A stretch of 36,239 nucleotides of DNA, from positions 1-36,239 of IMG/VR virus record IMGVR_UViG_3300027834_000018, one strand, 5' to 3'. The translations under genes were made by a program, and so were the position numbers. Of the stretch, positions 7,159 through 13,863 are shown piece after piece; within the stretch, counting starts at the first letter, position 1, and each line of letters begins with the position of its first letter. Under the pieces are notes generated by a model. It was not told the origin of the DNA, did not search any database, and saw only the letters and a list, made by a program, of their open reading frames with translations. This stretch comes from a virus.

Positions 7159-7338
7159 CTAGACACTTCCATAGTTAAAACATAGTTCATTATCCTCCTC
7201 TTCCCATCCTAAAGGACTCATTTCGAATATTCCATAGGAATCATATCCATCATTTCTAATAAACATAGCAACAGAATCATCTAAATGTTCAGTCATTTTT
7301 CTAAACTTTCCTAGGGTTAAAGGTTTAGGTTTATCCAT
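7159..7338 (-). CDS. Small protein, tandem paralogue (59 aa)
   Basis: Paralogue of the 54-aa neighbour, sharing KPKPLTLG(E/K)FR and the following helix, but with an inserted GYDSYGIFEMSPLGWEEED segment. An ATG at 7347 overlaps the upstream stop (ATGA) but is only 2 bases from AAGGAG; the ATG at 7338, nine bases away, is the better start. The family looks like small phage proteins that carry a short alpha/beta domain; the function is unknown. Confidence 0.7.
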   Translation of the reverse strand: MDKPKPLTLGKFRKMTEHLDDSVAMFIRNDGYDSYGIFEMSPLGWEEEDNELCFNYGSV

Positions 7339-7343
7339 TACTG

Positions 7344-7559
7344 TCATCTCCTTATTTTAGAATCTGTTAATATATGTGCTAAAGCATCTATTGACACTTT
7401 AGAGGCTTCAATAAGATATTCTGACTTACTATACAAATGTATGATACTTTCTAAAGCTCTAATTTTATTATTTAGTATATCAATATCATTTAAAAGGTTA
7501 TCATATTCTTTTTTATACCTATCATTTGACTCTTCTAACATCTTTTTAGTTACTTTCAT
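7344..7559 (-). CDS. Small coiled-coil protein
   Basis: 71 residues dominated by charged heptad-like helices (ESNDRYKKEYDNLLNDIDIL and following), predicted coiled coil. The start at 7559 is within the end of the nuclease gene; an alternative start is the second ATG (residue 7, MLEESND). It is coupled to the gene downstream by an ATGA overlap. No function assigned. Confidence 0.6.
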   Translation of the reverse strand: MKVTKKMLEESNDRYKKEYDNLLNDIDILNNKIRALESIIHLYSKSEYLIEASKVSIDALAHILTDSKIRR

Positions 7560-8496
7560 TTACTAATTCTCCATTTTTTACTTCATGTTTTGCAGACTTT
7601 TCCAGAGGATTCCAAAACTCAACTTTCATCCCTTGAGGAACTTCATCACATCTTTTTAATGGATTAGGCCAAGCGAGACAGAAATCATGATAGGCACAAC
7701 CAAAGTAATTTCCACAACTCTCGGTGTTCATAGGAAATGTCATCATTAGAGGATCACTTTCCTTACATTTATCAAGAAGTTCAATATTCCAGTGAATTTG
7801 ATCTAGCCAATAAAGAGTATTCCATAACCAGACTTGCATACTTTCCTTATTCTTTCTTATTGGAACTCGTTCAAGGGAGAATTTAGTTTTCAAAAACCCC
7901 AGACCATTAATTTTTACTCCAAAAATTTCCTCATCTGGAAACAGACAGTATAAAACATGGGAATAAGTTCCTATCTGAGTCTTTAGAGACCATTGTTCCT
8001 GCCATCTTTTATCTAAAGTTCTTCCTCCTGTTTTATGTTCAAGAGAAAAGATTCCCTCTTGTCCTCTGCAAATAGTATCCTGACGAAAAGCTAGAGCTCT
8101 ATCTTCAGAAAGTGGAACAGTGCCTGCGATTTCAGTATAAAGAACATCGAAATCTGAAGAATCTGATTTGTATTTCTCAGAATACTCCATTAACATTTCT
8201 ATAGTTCTTGCAGGTGTTTTTGCCCCAAAAAGTTCATCTGTAGTTTCTGGAAAATCTTTTCTATATCTATTATTAAATAAATCGAAGGCTTTTGCTACTG
8301 AATCAGTACTATAATCATTATCTAGAAGATATTCCATTGCCAGGTGGATTGCTTCTCCAAAAATTAAATGGTTGTTAGGATATTCTGATTGCCAACCTAG
8401 GATATATCGATAAAAAAATTGCCTAGGACAAGACATAAACTCTTGGATTTTAGATGAGTCATTTATTTTCCATGTTTCATGTTCTTTTAGTATCAT
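7546..8496 (-). CDS. PD-(D/E)XK nuclease, Cas4/AddB-like with Fe-S cysteines
   Basis: 316 residues of the PD-(D/E)XK superfamily. H51 in GEAIH, D140 in RQDT and E153-x-K155 in LEHKTG form the expected active site. C23 (SCPRQFFYRY) with C261, C267 and C273 is the four-cysteine layout that holds a 4Fe-4S cluster in Cas4, AddB and related phage exonucleases. The expected activity is resection of DNA ends to single strands, which would supply the Sak4/SSB pair for annealing. Start ATG 8496 follows GGGGAGG and overlaps the previous gene by 20 bases. No cas genes or arrays are nearby, so a CRISPR role is not indicated. Confidence 0.85.
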   Translation of the reverse strand: MILKEHETWKINDSSKIQEFMSCPRQFFYRYILGWQSEYPNNHLIFGEAIHLAMEYLLDNDYSTDSVAKAFDLFNNRYRKDFPETTDELFGAKTPARTIEMLMEYSEKYKSDSSDFDVLYTEIAGTVPLSEDRALAFRQDTICRGQEGIFSLEHKTGGRTLDKRWQEQWSLKTQIGTYSHVLYCLFPDEEIFGVKINGLGFLKTKFSLERVPIRKNKESMQVWLWNTLYWLDQIHWNIELLDKCKESDPLMMTFPMNTESCGNYFGCAYHDFCLAWPNPLKRCDEVPQGMKVEFWNPLEKSAKHEVKNGELVNESN

Positions 8497-8710
8497 TTTT
8501 TTCCTCCCCTTCTTTTAGACTCACAAAAAGCACTGCTTTTTGTAATTCATTTATAAGTTGAGTTGCTTGTTCAGCAGTGCAGTTAAGTGAAACATCTAGA
8601 TCAGTTCCTCTAATGGACAAACTTCCATCAATGTCTTTATAGGGAATGACTAAAAACTTAAATTGCTTGTCCTCTATTGCATAATAAGTTGTTTGAGTTT
8701 TCTTTCTCAT
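8477..8710 (-). CDS. Hypothetical protein (77 aa)
   Basis: The start chosen is ATG 8710 (MRKKTQTTYYAIED), seven bases after AAAGGAG; an in-frame extension to 8752 lacks a ribosome binding site. The product is a compact beta-rich protein with a helix at EQATQLINELQKAVLF. It immediately precedes the PD-(D/E)XK nuclease and overlaps it. Similar short beta-sheet proteins occur in phage recombination operons, but no family was recognised. Confidence 0.65.
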   Translation of the reverse strand: MRKKTQTTYYAIEDKQFKFLVIPYKDIDGSLSIRGTDLDVSLNCTAEQATQLINELQKAVLFVSLKEGEEKNDTKRT

Positions 8711-8732
8711 TTTATTCTCTCCTTTTAATGTT

Positions 8733-8831
8733 CTATCTTCCATTAGAATCATCTAATATAGTCTTCAAGTCTTTTATTAATTCGATTCCTTTTTCAAACC
8801 CGCCATTAACTATTATTAAATCTTTAAGCAT
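8733..8831 (-). CDS. Very small protein (32 aa)
   Basis: 32 residues starting at ATG 8831 with a near-perfect TGGAGG five bases upstream: MLKDLIIVNGGFEKGIELIK, then an acidic end. The strong ribosome binding site and neat fit between neighbours support expression. An amphipathic helix is likely; no function is assigned. Confidence 0.5.
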   Translation of the reverse strand: MLKDLIIVNGGFEKGIELIKDLKTILDDSNGR

Positions 8832-8869
8832 TGCTACCTCCAGTCCTTTTTTAAAAATTATCTAATATT

Positions 8870-8995
8870 TTATGCCATCTCAGTATATTCAATCCTCTTT
8901 AAGCACTACGGACAAATCCCATGACTACGCCGGAAGTCAAACAGTGGCCGCTTTAGCCCCTGGAACTTTTTACACCACATGCAAATTTTTAGCAT
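8870..8995 (-). pseudogene. Zinc-ribbon gene interrupted by an amber codon
   Basis: From ATG 8995 the frame reads MLKICMWCKKF ... RRSHGICP, meets TAG at 8906-8908, then continues CLKRIEYTEMA to TAA at 8870. The stop falls inside the second CxxC knuckle (C-P-stop-C). A gene at 13669-13815 has the same layout with the knuckle intact (SHGLCKKC). TAG is used as a genuine stop elsewhere (for example before the ribosome binding site at 26977), so recoding is unlikely and this looks like a recent nonsense mutation. A hairpin (9010-9014/9026-9030) lies upstream. GC is raised here. Confidence 0.6.
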
Positions 8996-9048
8996 CTTTC
9001 ACCTTCGCTAGCCGGTTTTTTCGGTCGGCTGGATTTGTTTGGTTAATC

Positions 9049-9342
9049 TTAAATTAAGCATCGAGAGGGGATTCTTGGCCCAGCAGATGAGTCACATTGG
9101 GGCTGCTTGCGCTTTGCCTCCGCTTTTTCTGGATCAATTTTTTCCAATAATTCATCAAGCCTTTTGTCAACATACTGGCTTCGGTGTCCTTCACTTCTAA
9201 TAACATCCTCTAGAGCGAGAAGGATTTCTTGTTGTTTTTGAAAGATTATTTTGATCAGTTGAGCGGAGGGCACACTCATCCCTGATTCATCTAAAATTGC
9301 TTGTACTAATTTTTCACCGCTATTTAACTTTTGTTCTAGCAT
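9049..9342 (-). CDS. Hypothetical protein (97 aa)
   Basis: 97 residues. The first 75 are helical and charged (LVQAILDESGMSV, IKIIFQKQQEILLALEDVI, RLDELLEKIDPEKAEAKR), the tail is polar with two cysteines. Start ATG 9342 follows AAAGGAG. The gene and its flanks are richer in G and C than the rest of the arm and lie beside an integron-like attC, suggesting arrival from elsewhere. No family recognised. Confidence 0.65.
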   Translation of the reverse strand: MLEQKLNSGEKLVQAILDESGMSVPSAQLIKIIFQKQQEILLALEDVIRSEGHRSQYVDKRLDELLEKIDPEKAEAKRKQPQCDSSAGPRIPSRCLI

Positions 9343-9361
9343 AATAAACTCCTTTCTAAAA

Positions 9362-9424
9362 AATTAACGTTAAGCTGAGTGGCGGGCGGTTTTTTGCCCG
9401 TCCATCTCAAGCGACTTGTTAGGT
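9362..9424. other. attC-like recombination site (integron cassette type)
   Basis: Ends fit integron core sites: GTTAGGT at 9418-9424 matches GTTRRRY exactly, and AATTAAC at 9362-9368 matches RYYYAAC at six of seven. Between them the strand folds back: CTGAG/CTC, TGG/CCA and CGGGC/GCCCG pair, with single unpaired bases between the blocks, like the extrahelical bases of attC hairpins. The stop codon and last 17 codons of the gene ending at 9370 lie within it, the usual arrangement in a gene cassette. It could instead be a dispersed intergenic repeat of similar shape; no integrase is visible. Confidence 0.55.
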
Positions 9425-9567
9425 GTTTTTGGTAAATATCCGAATAGTTTCCCAAACAAACTGCACCTGTGAGCTATTGTGCATGTGCTACACGGATATT
9501 TTTCGCAATGCTCAACCATTTCTTCTTTAATACCGTTAATCTCTATAACTTTCTTATTCTTATCCAT
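9370..9567 (-). CDS. Small Cys-rich protein whose tail is encoded by the attC-like site
   Basis: 65 residues from ATG 9567, chosen because AAGGAG lies six bases before it; an upstream in-frame ATG at 9594 overlaps the previous gene and lacks a site. Residues about 22-38 hold four cysteines (HCEKYPCSTCTIAHRC), a likely metal site. The last residues NKSLEMDGQKTARHSA are read through the attC-like sequence; such tails recur on unrelated cassette proteins. Probably an acquired cassette gene; function unknown. Confidence 0.65.
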   Translation of the reverse strand: MDKNKKVIEINGIKEEMVEHCEKYPCSTCTIAHRCSLFGKLFGYLPKTPNKSLEMDGQKTARHSA

Positions 9568-9577
9568 TTTATTCTCC

Positions 9578-9901
9578 TTATAACAACTCATCAATTAAAA
9601 TAGTTCTCTCAATATAATAATTTCTTTTTTCTTTATCCTCTCCAATTTTAAACAGTAATAAATTGAGTCTTCCATGAATTCTAGCAAAAATAGCACATGC
9701 AACAGAACTCATTACACTTAGTCCTGTGATTAGAATGTAATCTTTAGGGGACGAAGTTTTTAAAATCTTTGAGAATTGTCGATACATATTAGAGATAGCG
9801 TATCTATTTATTGACCCTTCGGAAAGATAGATTAACTCTCCAAACCTTTCGGCATCAGAATGATTGTGGCCTCCTTTGTTTACAACATAAACTTTAGACA
9901 T
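9578..9901 (-). CDS. Conserved phage protein of unknown function
   Basis: 107 residues with the pattern VYVVNKGGHNHSDAERFGEL, LSEGSINRY, SPKDYILITGLSVMSSVACAIFA and HGRLNLLLFK, which I recognise from a recurrent hypothetical family in environmental phages. A hydrophobic strand/helix around residues 55-75 suggests a small alpha/beta (Rossmann-like) fold rather than a membrane helix. Ribosome binding: AAAGGAA before ATG 9901. No biochemical role known to me. Confidence 0.75.
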   Translation of the reverse strand: MSKVYVVNKGGHNHSDAERFGELIYLSEGSINRYAISNMYRQFSKILKTSSPKDYILITGLSVMSSVACAIFARIHGRLNLLLFKIGEDKEKRNYYIERTILIDELL

Positions 9902-9936
9902 CTGAGTTCCTTTTTTTAATCTAAGAATTTATACTC

Positions 9937-10005
9937 TTATACAACTCCTGTTAAAATTAATCCTATCATAATAAACCATAAAAGAACTAAAGTAATAGTT
10001 CTCAT
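9937..10005 (-). CDS. 22-aa hydrophobic microprotein coupled to the ligase gene
   Basis: MRTITLVLLWFIMIGLILTG and two more residues: a short basic start followed by a single predicted membrane helix. The ATG at 10005 overlaps the ligase stop (ATGA) and is preceded by AAGGAG, giving clear translational coupling. It is too short for homology. Small hydrophobic peptides like this can act on the host membrane, but no role is shown here. Confidence 0.5.
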   Translation of the reverse strand: MRTITLVLLWFIMIGLILTGVV

Positions 10006-10850
10006 TTAATCTCCTTATTAAGATCAAGAATATCCACGAAAATTGGAAACCTAGGAACACCTTTTCCAGGAGTAATATGTTGATACTGAACGTGACAAAT
10101 TTCTCCTATAAAACTCTCTCTCTCCCTCCAATATTTTTCACGATCTTTATCTGTTAAACCACTGCCAACACTAAATTTAGTTCCTTCATCACTTATACAA
10201 ATAAATGAACCTAATCGTCCTTTAGGATAACCATCTTTACTAATTTCCTCATTAAATCCTATAATTTTATAATAGTCAGATTTTTTAGGCTTAAATTTCA
10301 TTATATAAGTAGAACGTTTACGTAAATAAGGAGCAAAGAAGTGTCGAACTATTATTCCCTCAAAACCAGCATCTAGAATTTCTTCGTAAATATTTAAAAT
10401 TTCCTCCAGTGAATTTGCCAGATGAAAGAAAACTACCTTTAAAGAGTTTTGGGTTTTCCAGTTATCTTTTAGAAGAGTTAATCTTTCTGCTTGATAGTCT
10501 GAACTAACAATATCAAAAATATAATATTTTATATCGGAAAAGTCAGGATGGAGGTTTTTAGTTCTACTTACTCTAGAATGAATTTCCTCAAATGAAAGTC
10601 TGTGGATATATAGTTCACCATCCAATTCTATGGGGATTTTTTCACCATAGGAATTGGTTAAATCTTCTATAATATGAGGAACTGATATAATAGGATTGTT
10701 TTCACTACTGAAAAGAGTCCACTTATCACCGTCAAATACTGCTCGACATCTTTCACCGTCAAGTTTAGGCTGGACTATATAGGGAGGTTTCCATTTTAAG
10801 AGTCTTTTCTCTTCGAAAGGGACACACAGCATTATATTTTTTCTACTCAT
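10002..10850 (-). CDS. ATP-dependent DNA ligase
   Basis: 282 residues with the nucleotidyltransferase motifs in order: motif I QPKLDGERCR (adenylated lysine K29), motif III IELDGEL (about 72-78), motif IV EGIIVR (about 178-183) and motif V IMKFKPKK (about 196-203), followed by an OB-like domain ending near HVQYQHITPGKG. It seals nicks after replication or recombination using ATP. It is a minimal ligase without extra DNA-binding domains, as in many phages. Start ATG 10850 follows AAAGGAAAATAAG; a terminator hairpin lies just upstream. Confidence 0.9.
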   Translation of the reverse strand: MSRKNIMLCVPFEEKRLLKWKPPYIVQPKLDGERCRAVFDGDKWTLFSSENNPIISVPHIIEDLTNSYGEKIPIELDGELYIHRLSFEEIHSRVSRTKNLHPDFSDIKYYIFDIVSSDYQAERLTLLKDNWKTQNSLKVVFFHLANSLEEILNIYEEILDAGFEGIIVRHFFAPYLRKRSTYIMKFKPKKSDYYKIIGFNEEISKDGYPKGRLGSFICISDEGTKFSVGSGLTDKDREKYWRERESFIGEICHVQYQHITPGKGVPRFPIFVDILDLNKEIK

Positions 10851-10887
10851 CTTATTTTCCTTTATAGTCTTTATTATTTTAAAAAAT

Positions 10888-10925
10888 AGAGGAAAGGAAG
10901 ATTAAATTCTCTCTCCCTTTCCTCT
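10888..10925 (-). terminator. Intrinsic terminator after the 114-aa gene
   Basis: A 10-bp perfect stem, AGAGGAAAGG at 10888-10897 with CCTTTCCTCT at 10916-10925. On the minus strand it is followed by ATTTTTT, the usual U-tract; on the plus strand it is followed by TTTTT, so it could act in both directions. It should limit leftward transcription from the promoter at 11375-11404, leaving partial read-through into the ligase operon. Confidence 0.75.
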
Positions 10926-10934
10926 TTTTAAAGA

Positions 10935-11279
10935 TTATCTATTAGACTTCAGTTTCTTCAGAACGTCGGCTCTTTCCTCTTCACTCATGCTTCCCCATTT
11001 ACTCATAAGAACTGCTACAGGATCGATAGTTCTTTCAAGAGTAACTCCGGGCTTCCATCCTGACATCTTTTCGGCAATTGCCTTCTCATCAAGTCCGGAT
11101 TCAAGATACCTTCTCATGACAGACTGAGCAGTTATTTTAAAGCTTCCTCTGGCATTGGTAAATACTACATCTTCGCCGAATTTTTTGATCATTTCAGCAA
11201 TATCTTTACCAAAATCATAGTTAATAACTGCTACCTTAGTTTCGTCTCCAATTTTTTTCTTTGATACTATTTCAATCAT
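10935..11279 (-). CDS. Abundant early protein candidate, unknown function
   Basis: 114 residues, alone between a strong promoter and a terminator, which suggests high independent expression. It has an N-terminal strand region (KVAVINYDFG), FGEDVVFTNARGSFKITAQ, a MRRYLESG helix and WKPGVTLERT, then an acidic helical end (SEEERADVLKKL). I recognise similar hypothetical phage proteins but no function. The organisation resembles the gene at 14727-15101, which also has its own promoter and ends in a similar acidic/helical segment. Confidence 0.75.
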   Translation of the reverse strand: MIEIVSKKKIGDETKVAVINYDFGKDIAEMIKKFGEDVVFTNARGSFKITAQSVMRRYLESGLDEKAIAEKMSGWKPGVTLERTIDPVAVLMSKWGSMSEEERADVLKKLKSNR

Positions 11280-11374
11280 TATTCTTTCTCCTTCTTTAAA
11301 CTAAATTAAATTAACTCTACTTTCCTCACTATTCTTATATTATTAACCTCCTTTCTTATTGATATTATTGATAC

Positions 11375-11404
11375 ATTATACCACTTTTATTTTTAATTTG
11401 TCAA
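11375..11404 (-). promoter_or_regulatory. Strong sigma-70 promoter, leftward
   Basis: TTGACA (11399-11404) and TATAAT (11375-11380), both perfect, separated by 18 bases, on the minus strand in an AT-rich gap. The transcript would start near 11368 and include AGGAGG at about 11345-11350 with no gene behind it, then reach the gene at 11279 after roughly 90 nt. Gene 11412-11738 ends just upstream. Confidence 0.85.
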
Positions 11405-11411
11405 TGTAATA

Positions 11412-11738
11412 TTATGTAATATTTAAAAGCCTATTTCTAAGTTCTATTTTTACATCGTCAGAGAGATGATCTAATAAACTTTGAACTGATTCTTTCTCTT
11501 CTACAACTTTCTTCTCTGGAATTATTTCTATTGTAGCAAGTTCTAGTTGAATATTTCTGAAATCTTTTGTCAACTTATCTAAAATTGATAGATGGGAAAC
11601 TAAACACTCTCTTTCTCCTCTAATCATTTCAGTTAATTCTAAAACTCTCTCATTTATCGTAATTAGTTCTGATCTTTTTTCAATCTTTTCCTCTTCTGTC
11701 AAAACTTTTTCCAATAAATTTTGTTCTTCCTTAGTCAT
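11412..11738 (-). CDS. Coiled-coil protein, unknown
   Basis: 108 residues, almost wholly helical with strongly charged heptads (EEEKIEKRSELITINERVLE and further), then a short DDVKIELRNRLLNIT end resembling a small dimerising helix pair. Its start follows the stop of the next upstream gene by one base, with AAGGAAAATAAG as ribosome binding site. Likely a structural or scaffolding partner; no family recognised. Confidence 0.65.
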   Translation of the reverse strand: MTKEEQNLLEKVLTEEEKIEKRSELITINERVLELTEMIRGERECLVSHLSILDKLTKDFRNIQLELATIEIIPEKKVVEEKESVQSLLDHLSDDVKIELRNRLLNIT

Positions 11739-11739
11739 C

Positions 11740-12138
11740 TTATTTTCCTTCTTCTTCTTTTGGGTTCTTATTTAGTATTTCCTTAATAATTCTTGCTATT
11801 TCCTCTTGATTTATTTCTTTATCTTTAGTAATTTGTTGTTTTCGAGCTTCTGAAGAGACAGATGGAAGTTTAGTTAAATTACAATATAAATTTCTTTTAT
11901 TCCTTCCTGATGGATTAAAATTTCCATTGGTGAATGCATCAACTATTTTTATTGCTTCATCAGTTTGGGTAATGTCACTAACCCCACTTTTCATAATTTG
12001 TTCCTCTAAAACCTCCAAACTCGTTCTTATAAGTTCACTTGTTGATTTTGCTCTTTCTTCTGACTTTTCCAGCCAAATGATTAAGTTGGCTAAAGTAGTT
12101 CTTTTTATATTACTTTGAATAACTGTGTCATTTTTCAT
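11740..12138 (-). CDS. Hypothetical protein (132 aa)
   Basis: 132 residues. An N-terminal helical half (LANLIIWLEKSEERAKST, RTSLEVLEEQIMKSG) is followed by a Gly/Asn/Arg-rich turn (NGNFNPSGRNKRNLYC) and a charged lysine/glutamate-rich tail. Ribosome binding AAAGGAGAAAGG before ATG 12138. The upstream spacer 12139-12176 has three tandem copies of an AAAGGAT-like heptamer. No family recognised. Confidence 0.65.
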   Translation of the reverse strand: MKNDTVIQSNIKRTTLANLIIWLEKSEERAKSTSELIRTSLEVLEEQIMKSGVSDITQTDEAIKIVDAFTNGNFNPSGRNKRNLYCNLTKLPSVSSEARKQQITKDKEINQEEIARIIKEILNKNPKEEEGK

Positions 12139-12176
12139 CCTTTCTCCTTTATTAATTATCCTTTATCCTTTATCCT

Positions 12177-12470
12177 TTATCCAGCCTTAAAAGATGTTAG
12201 TATTACACCTCGCTCCTTTTCTGTTTTACCTAAGAACTCAACTTTTATTTGATCTTTATCTATATAATTTATCCAGTCATTATATCCTTCATAAATATAT
12301 TCTTTATTGTCCTCCGAATAAGTTCCCATCCATTTTTCATTTTTTATATGAGTTACAACCGAAGATGGATGTATTTTCCTTGCATCATCAGGACTTGTTG
12401 CGGCAACTATTGCGGAATCAAAAACATCGAATCCAGTAACTTTTCGTTGAGAAATTAAGTATAAATTCAT
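12177..12470 (-). CDS. Conserved phage protein (MNLYLISQ family), unknown function
   Basis: 97 residues opening MNLYLISQRKVTGFDVFDSA, then VVAATSPDDARKIHP, a Trp-containing middle and an end with VEFLGKT and GVILTSFKAG. I recognise this as a widespread small hypothetical protein in phages and environmental genomes. The fold looks like a small alpha/beta ferredoxin-type domain. Ribosome binding AAAGGAGAAAGG. The role is unknown. Confidence 0.8.
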   Translation of the reverse strand: MNLYLISQRKVTGFDVFDSAIVAATSPDDARKIHPSSVVTHIKNEKWMGTYSEDNKEYIYEGYNDWINYIDKDQIKVEFLGKTEKERGVILTSFKAG

Positions 12471-12481
12471 CCTTTCTCCTT

Positions 12482-12682
12482 TTAACTATATATTTTACCA
12501 CCAGATGACTTAGAAAACTCTTTCCAACTCTTTTTCAGGAGTCTATAATTAACTCCTTTAAACCCCGATCGTAAAAACCATTTCCTGGCCAAAAATTTAC
12601 ATTCTTTCCAAGTCAGATCAGGATTGTCCTCTGACTTGGCCATGAATAGGACAATATTATAATATCTATCCTGTTTGCTCAT
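12482..12682 (-). CDS. Hypothetical protein (66 aa)
   Basis: 66 residues, basic, rich in Trp/Phe and Lys (LTWKECKFLARKWFLRSG). Likely a compact helical protein able to bind nucleic acid. Ribosome binding AAAGGAT before ATG 12682; 3 bases from its upstream neighbour. No family recognised. Confidence 0.65.
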   Translation of the reverse strand: MSKQDRYYNIVLFMAKSEDNPDLTWKECKFLARKWFLRSGFKGVNYRLLKKSWKEFSKSSGGKIYS

Positions 12683-12685
12683 TTT

Positions 12686-12928
12686 TTATCCTTTTTTCTT
12701 TTTATTTATTTTCTTAGTAAAATGCGCTCCTCCTCTTTTTTTCATTTTAATCCCCAACTCAATTAATTTACTTCTAAAACTCATAAAACTAGCTTCATGT
12801 TCGGATAGTCGTTCTAATCCTCTCAGACCTATATCTTGTTCCAAGTATAAATCATTTAGGATTTCTTTGAATGTTATTTCTTTACTAAATTCACTTAGTT
12901 TTAGTTGAACAAGATTCCAATTTATCAT
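12686..12928 (-). CDS. Putative HTH DNA-binding protein (80 aa)
   Basis: 80 residues. The middle and end, LRGLERLSEHEASFMSFRSK then LIELGIKMKKRGGAHF, resemble the recognition-helix layout of small phage HTH proteins in which a helix pair is followed by LGIxxxxRGG. The C-terminus is very basic (KKINKKKKG). A regulator of early or middle genes is plausible but inferred. Start ATG 12928 follows AAAGGAAAATAA. Confidence 0.55.
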   Translation of the reverse strand: MINWNLVQLKLSEFSKEITFKEILNDLYLEQDIGLRGLERLSEHEASFMSFRSKLIELGIKMKKRGGAHFTKKINKKKKG

Positions 12929-12986
12929 TTATTTTCCTTTCTTTTTCTTTTGCCTACAAGATTCTTTTCCTTTTTCCTCCACGGAA

Positions 12987-13667
12987 CTACAATATTTCAT
13001 CCTCAGAAGAGGGAACTAATCCAGATTTCCATAAACTAACAATACTTTGATAAGGATATATTTTCCACTGTGGGATAGTGTGTTGAAATATATATCCCAC
13101 GTAAATCCAAATTGTCCTTTGAATCATAGTCCAAACATTCCCTTGGTTTATACTCCAATGTTTATTTTTCCAAAATGATTTTAAAATCATATTCTGGATT
13201 ACATTAAAAACTATAAATTGAGCTTCATTTTTAACTGTATTTTGAATTATAATTTGAGACTTTCTAAACTTTTCTAAGGTTGACTCTCCGTCTCTTGAAT
13301 ATAATCTATTTGTAATTTCGTTTGGTTTAACCGTAAATAAATTCGTTAAATAGCATACCTCTTCATACCTCCATTTAAAAACATTCGCGGGATTTAATTC
13401 CTCTAAAACCCTCAGTTGTTTAAACCCTATTATAACTCCGTTTTCCTTATAAGGTTTTCCATCAACTAAAAACATCGAACAAGGAATAGTTGTTCTACCT
13501 AAAAATGCTTGCTCAGGGTTTTGAGAAGCATGTAGACAGGTATTAGAACAGAGTTTGAGATTTCCTGTATCTTTCCTACGGACAATTTTTCCTATCTTAT
13601 CCTTGTAGTTAATGGTGTTCCCTGTCCAAAAATCCCAACCATCAGGTCGAGCTAATTTATAGTACAT
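12987..13667 (-). CDS. Conserved phage protein with repetitive C-terminal half
   Basis: 226 residues. The opening MYYKLARPDGWDFWTGNTIN, then LCSNTCLHAS, TIPCSMFLVDGKP and GFKQLRVLEEL, is that of a recurrent phage hypothetical family. After about residue 135 a short-period hydrophobic repeat follows (IIIQNTVKNEAQFIVFNVIQ, then FWKNKHW and VWTMIQRTIWIYVGYIF), a degenerate copy of the V/W-x3-V repeats seen in relatives. Three cysteines and a histidine near 40-63 may bind metal. Coupled to the zinc-ribbon gene upstream. Function unknown. Confidence 0.75.
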   Translation of the reverse strand: MYYKLARPDGWDFWTGNTINYKDKIGKIVRRKDTGNLKLCSNTCLHASQNPEQAFLGRTTIPCSMFLVDGKPYKENGVIIGFKQLRVLEELNPANVFKWRYEEVCYLTNLFTVKPNEITNRLYSRDGESTLEKFRKSQIIIQNTVKNEAQFIVFNVIQNMILKSFWKNKHWSINQGNVWTMIQRTIWIYVGYIFQHTIPQWKIYPYQSIVSLWKSGLVPSSEDEIL

Positions 13668-13668
13668 C

Positions 13669-13815
13669 TTATTTCCTTATTTTTTTCTCTTCATTCCATA
13701 AATAACTTTGGTTCTTACTACACTTTTTGCAAAGTCCATGAGAAATATTTTCACTCTTGTTAAATATACTAAATAAACCTATTGACTTTTTACAGTTCAT
13801 ACAAATCTTTTTCAT
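13669..13815 (-). CDS. Small zinc-ribbon protein (48 aa), intact paralogue of the broken gene at 8870-8995
   Basis: 48 residues: MKKICMNCKK, a short linker, ISHGLCKKCSKN and a charged end. Two CxxC knuckles about 21 residues apart give a zinc ribbon. It is the first gene behind the promoter at 13864-13893; the leader is about 45 nt and has no clear ribosome binding site, so translation may be weak or need another factor. Its stop is one base from the next start. Confidence 0.75.
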   Translation of the reverse strand: MKKICMNCKKSIGLFSIFNKSENISHGLCKKCSKNQSYLWNEEKKIRK

Positions 13816-13863
13816 GAGATATCTTTTAATTCAATTTTGTCATTTTTTTGGGTTTATAAATGT

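Noticed and set aside
7546-8496. Cas4 of a phage CRISPR system
   Set aside because: No repeats/spacers or other cas genes; phage recombination nucleases share the same fold and cysteines.
8906-8908. General reassignment of TAG to an amino acid
   Set aside because: TAG ends several genes directly before the next ribosome binding site (for example at 26974-26976 and 30761-30763), so it functions as a stop.
8872-9057. Plus-strand open frame of about 61 codons
   Set aside because: It is antisense to the broken zinc-ribbon gene and has no ribosome binding site; every clear gene left of 15,100 is on the minus strand.
12929-12986. Lysine-rich 18-codon frame starting at a GTG
   Set aside because: No clear ribosome binding site and composition explained by the A/G-rich spacer.
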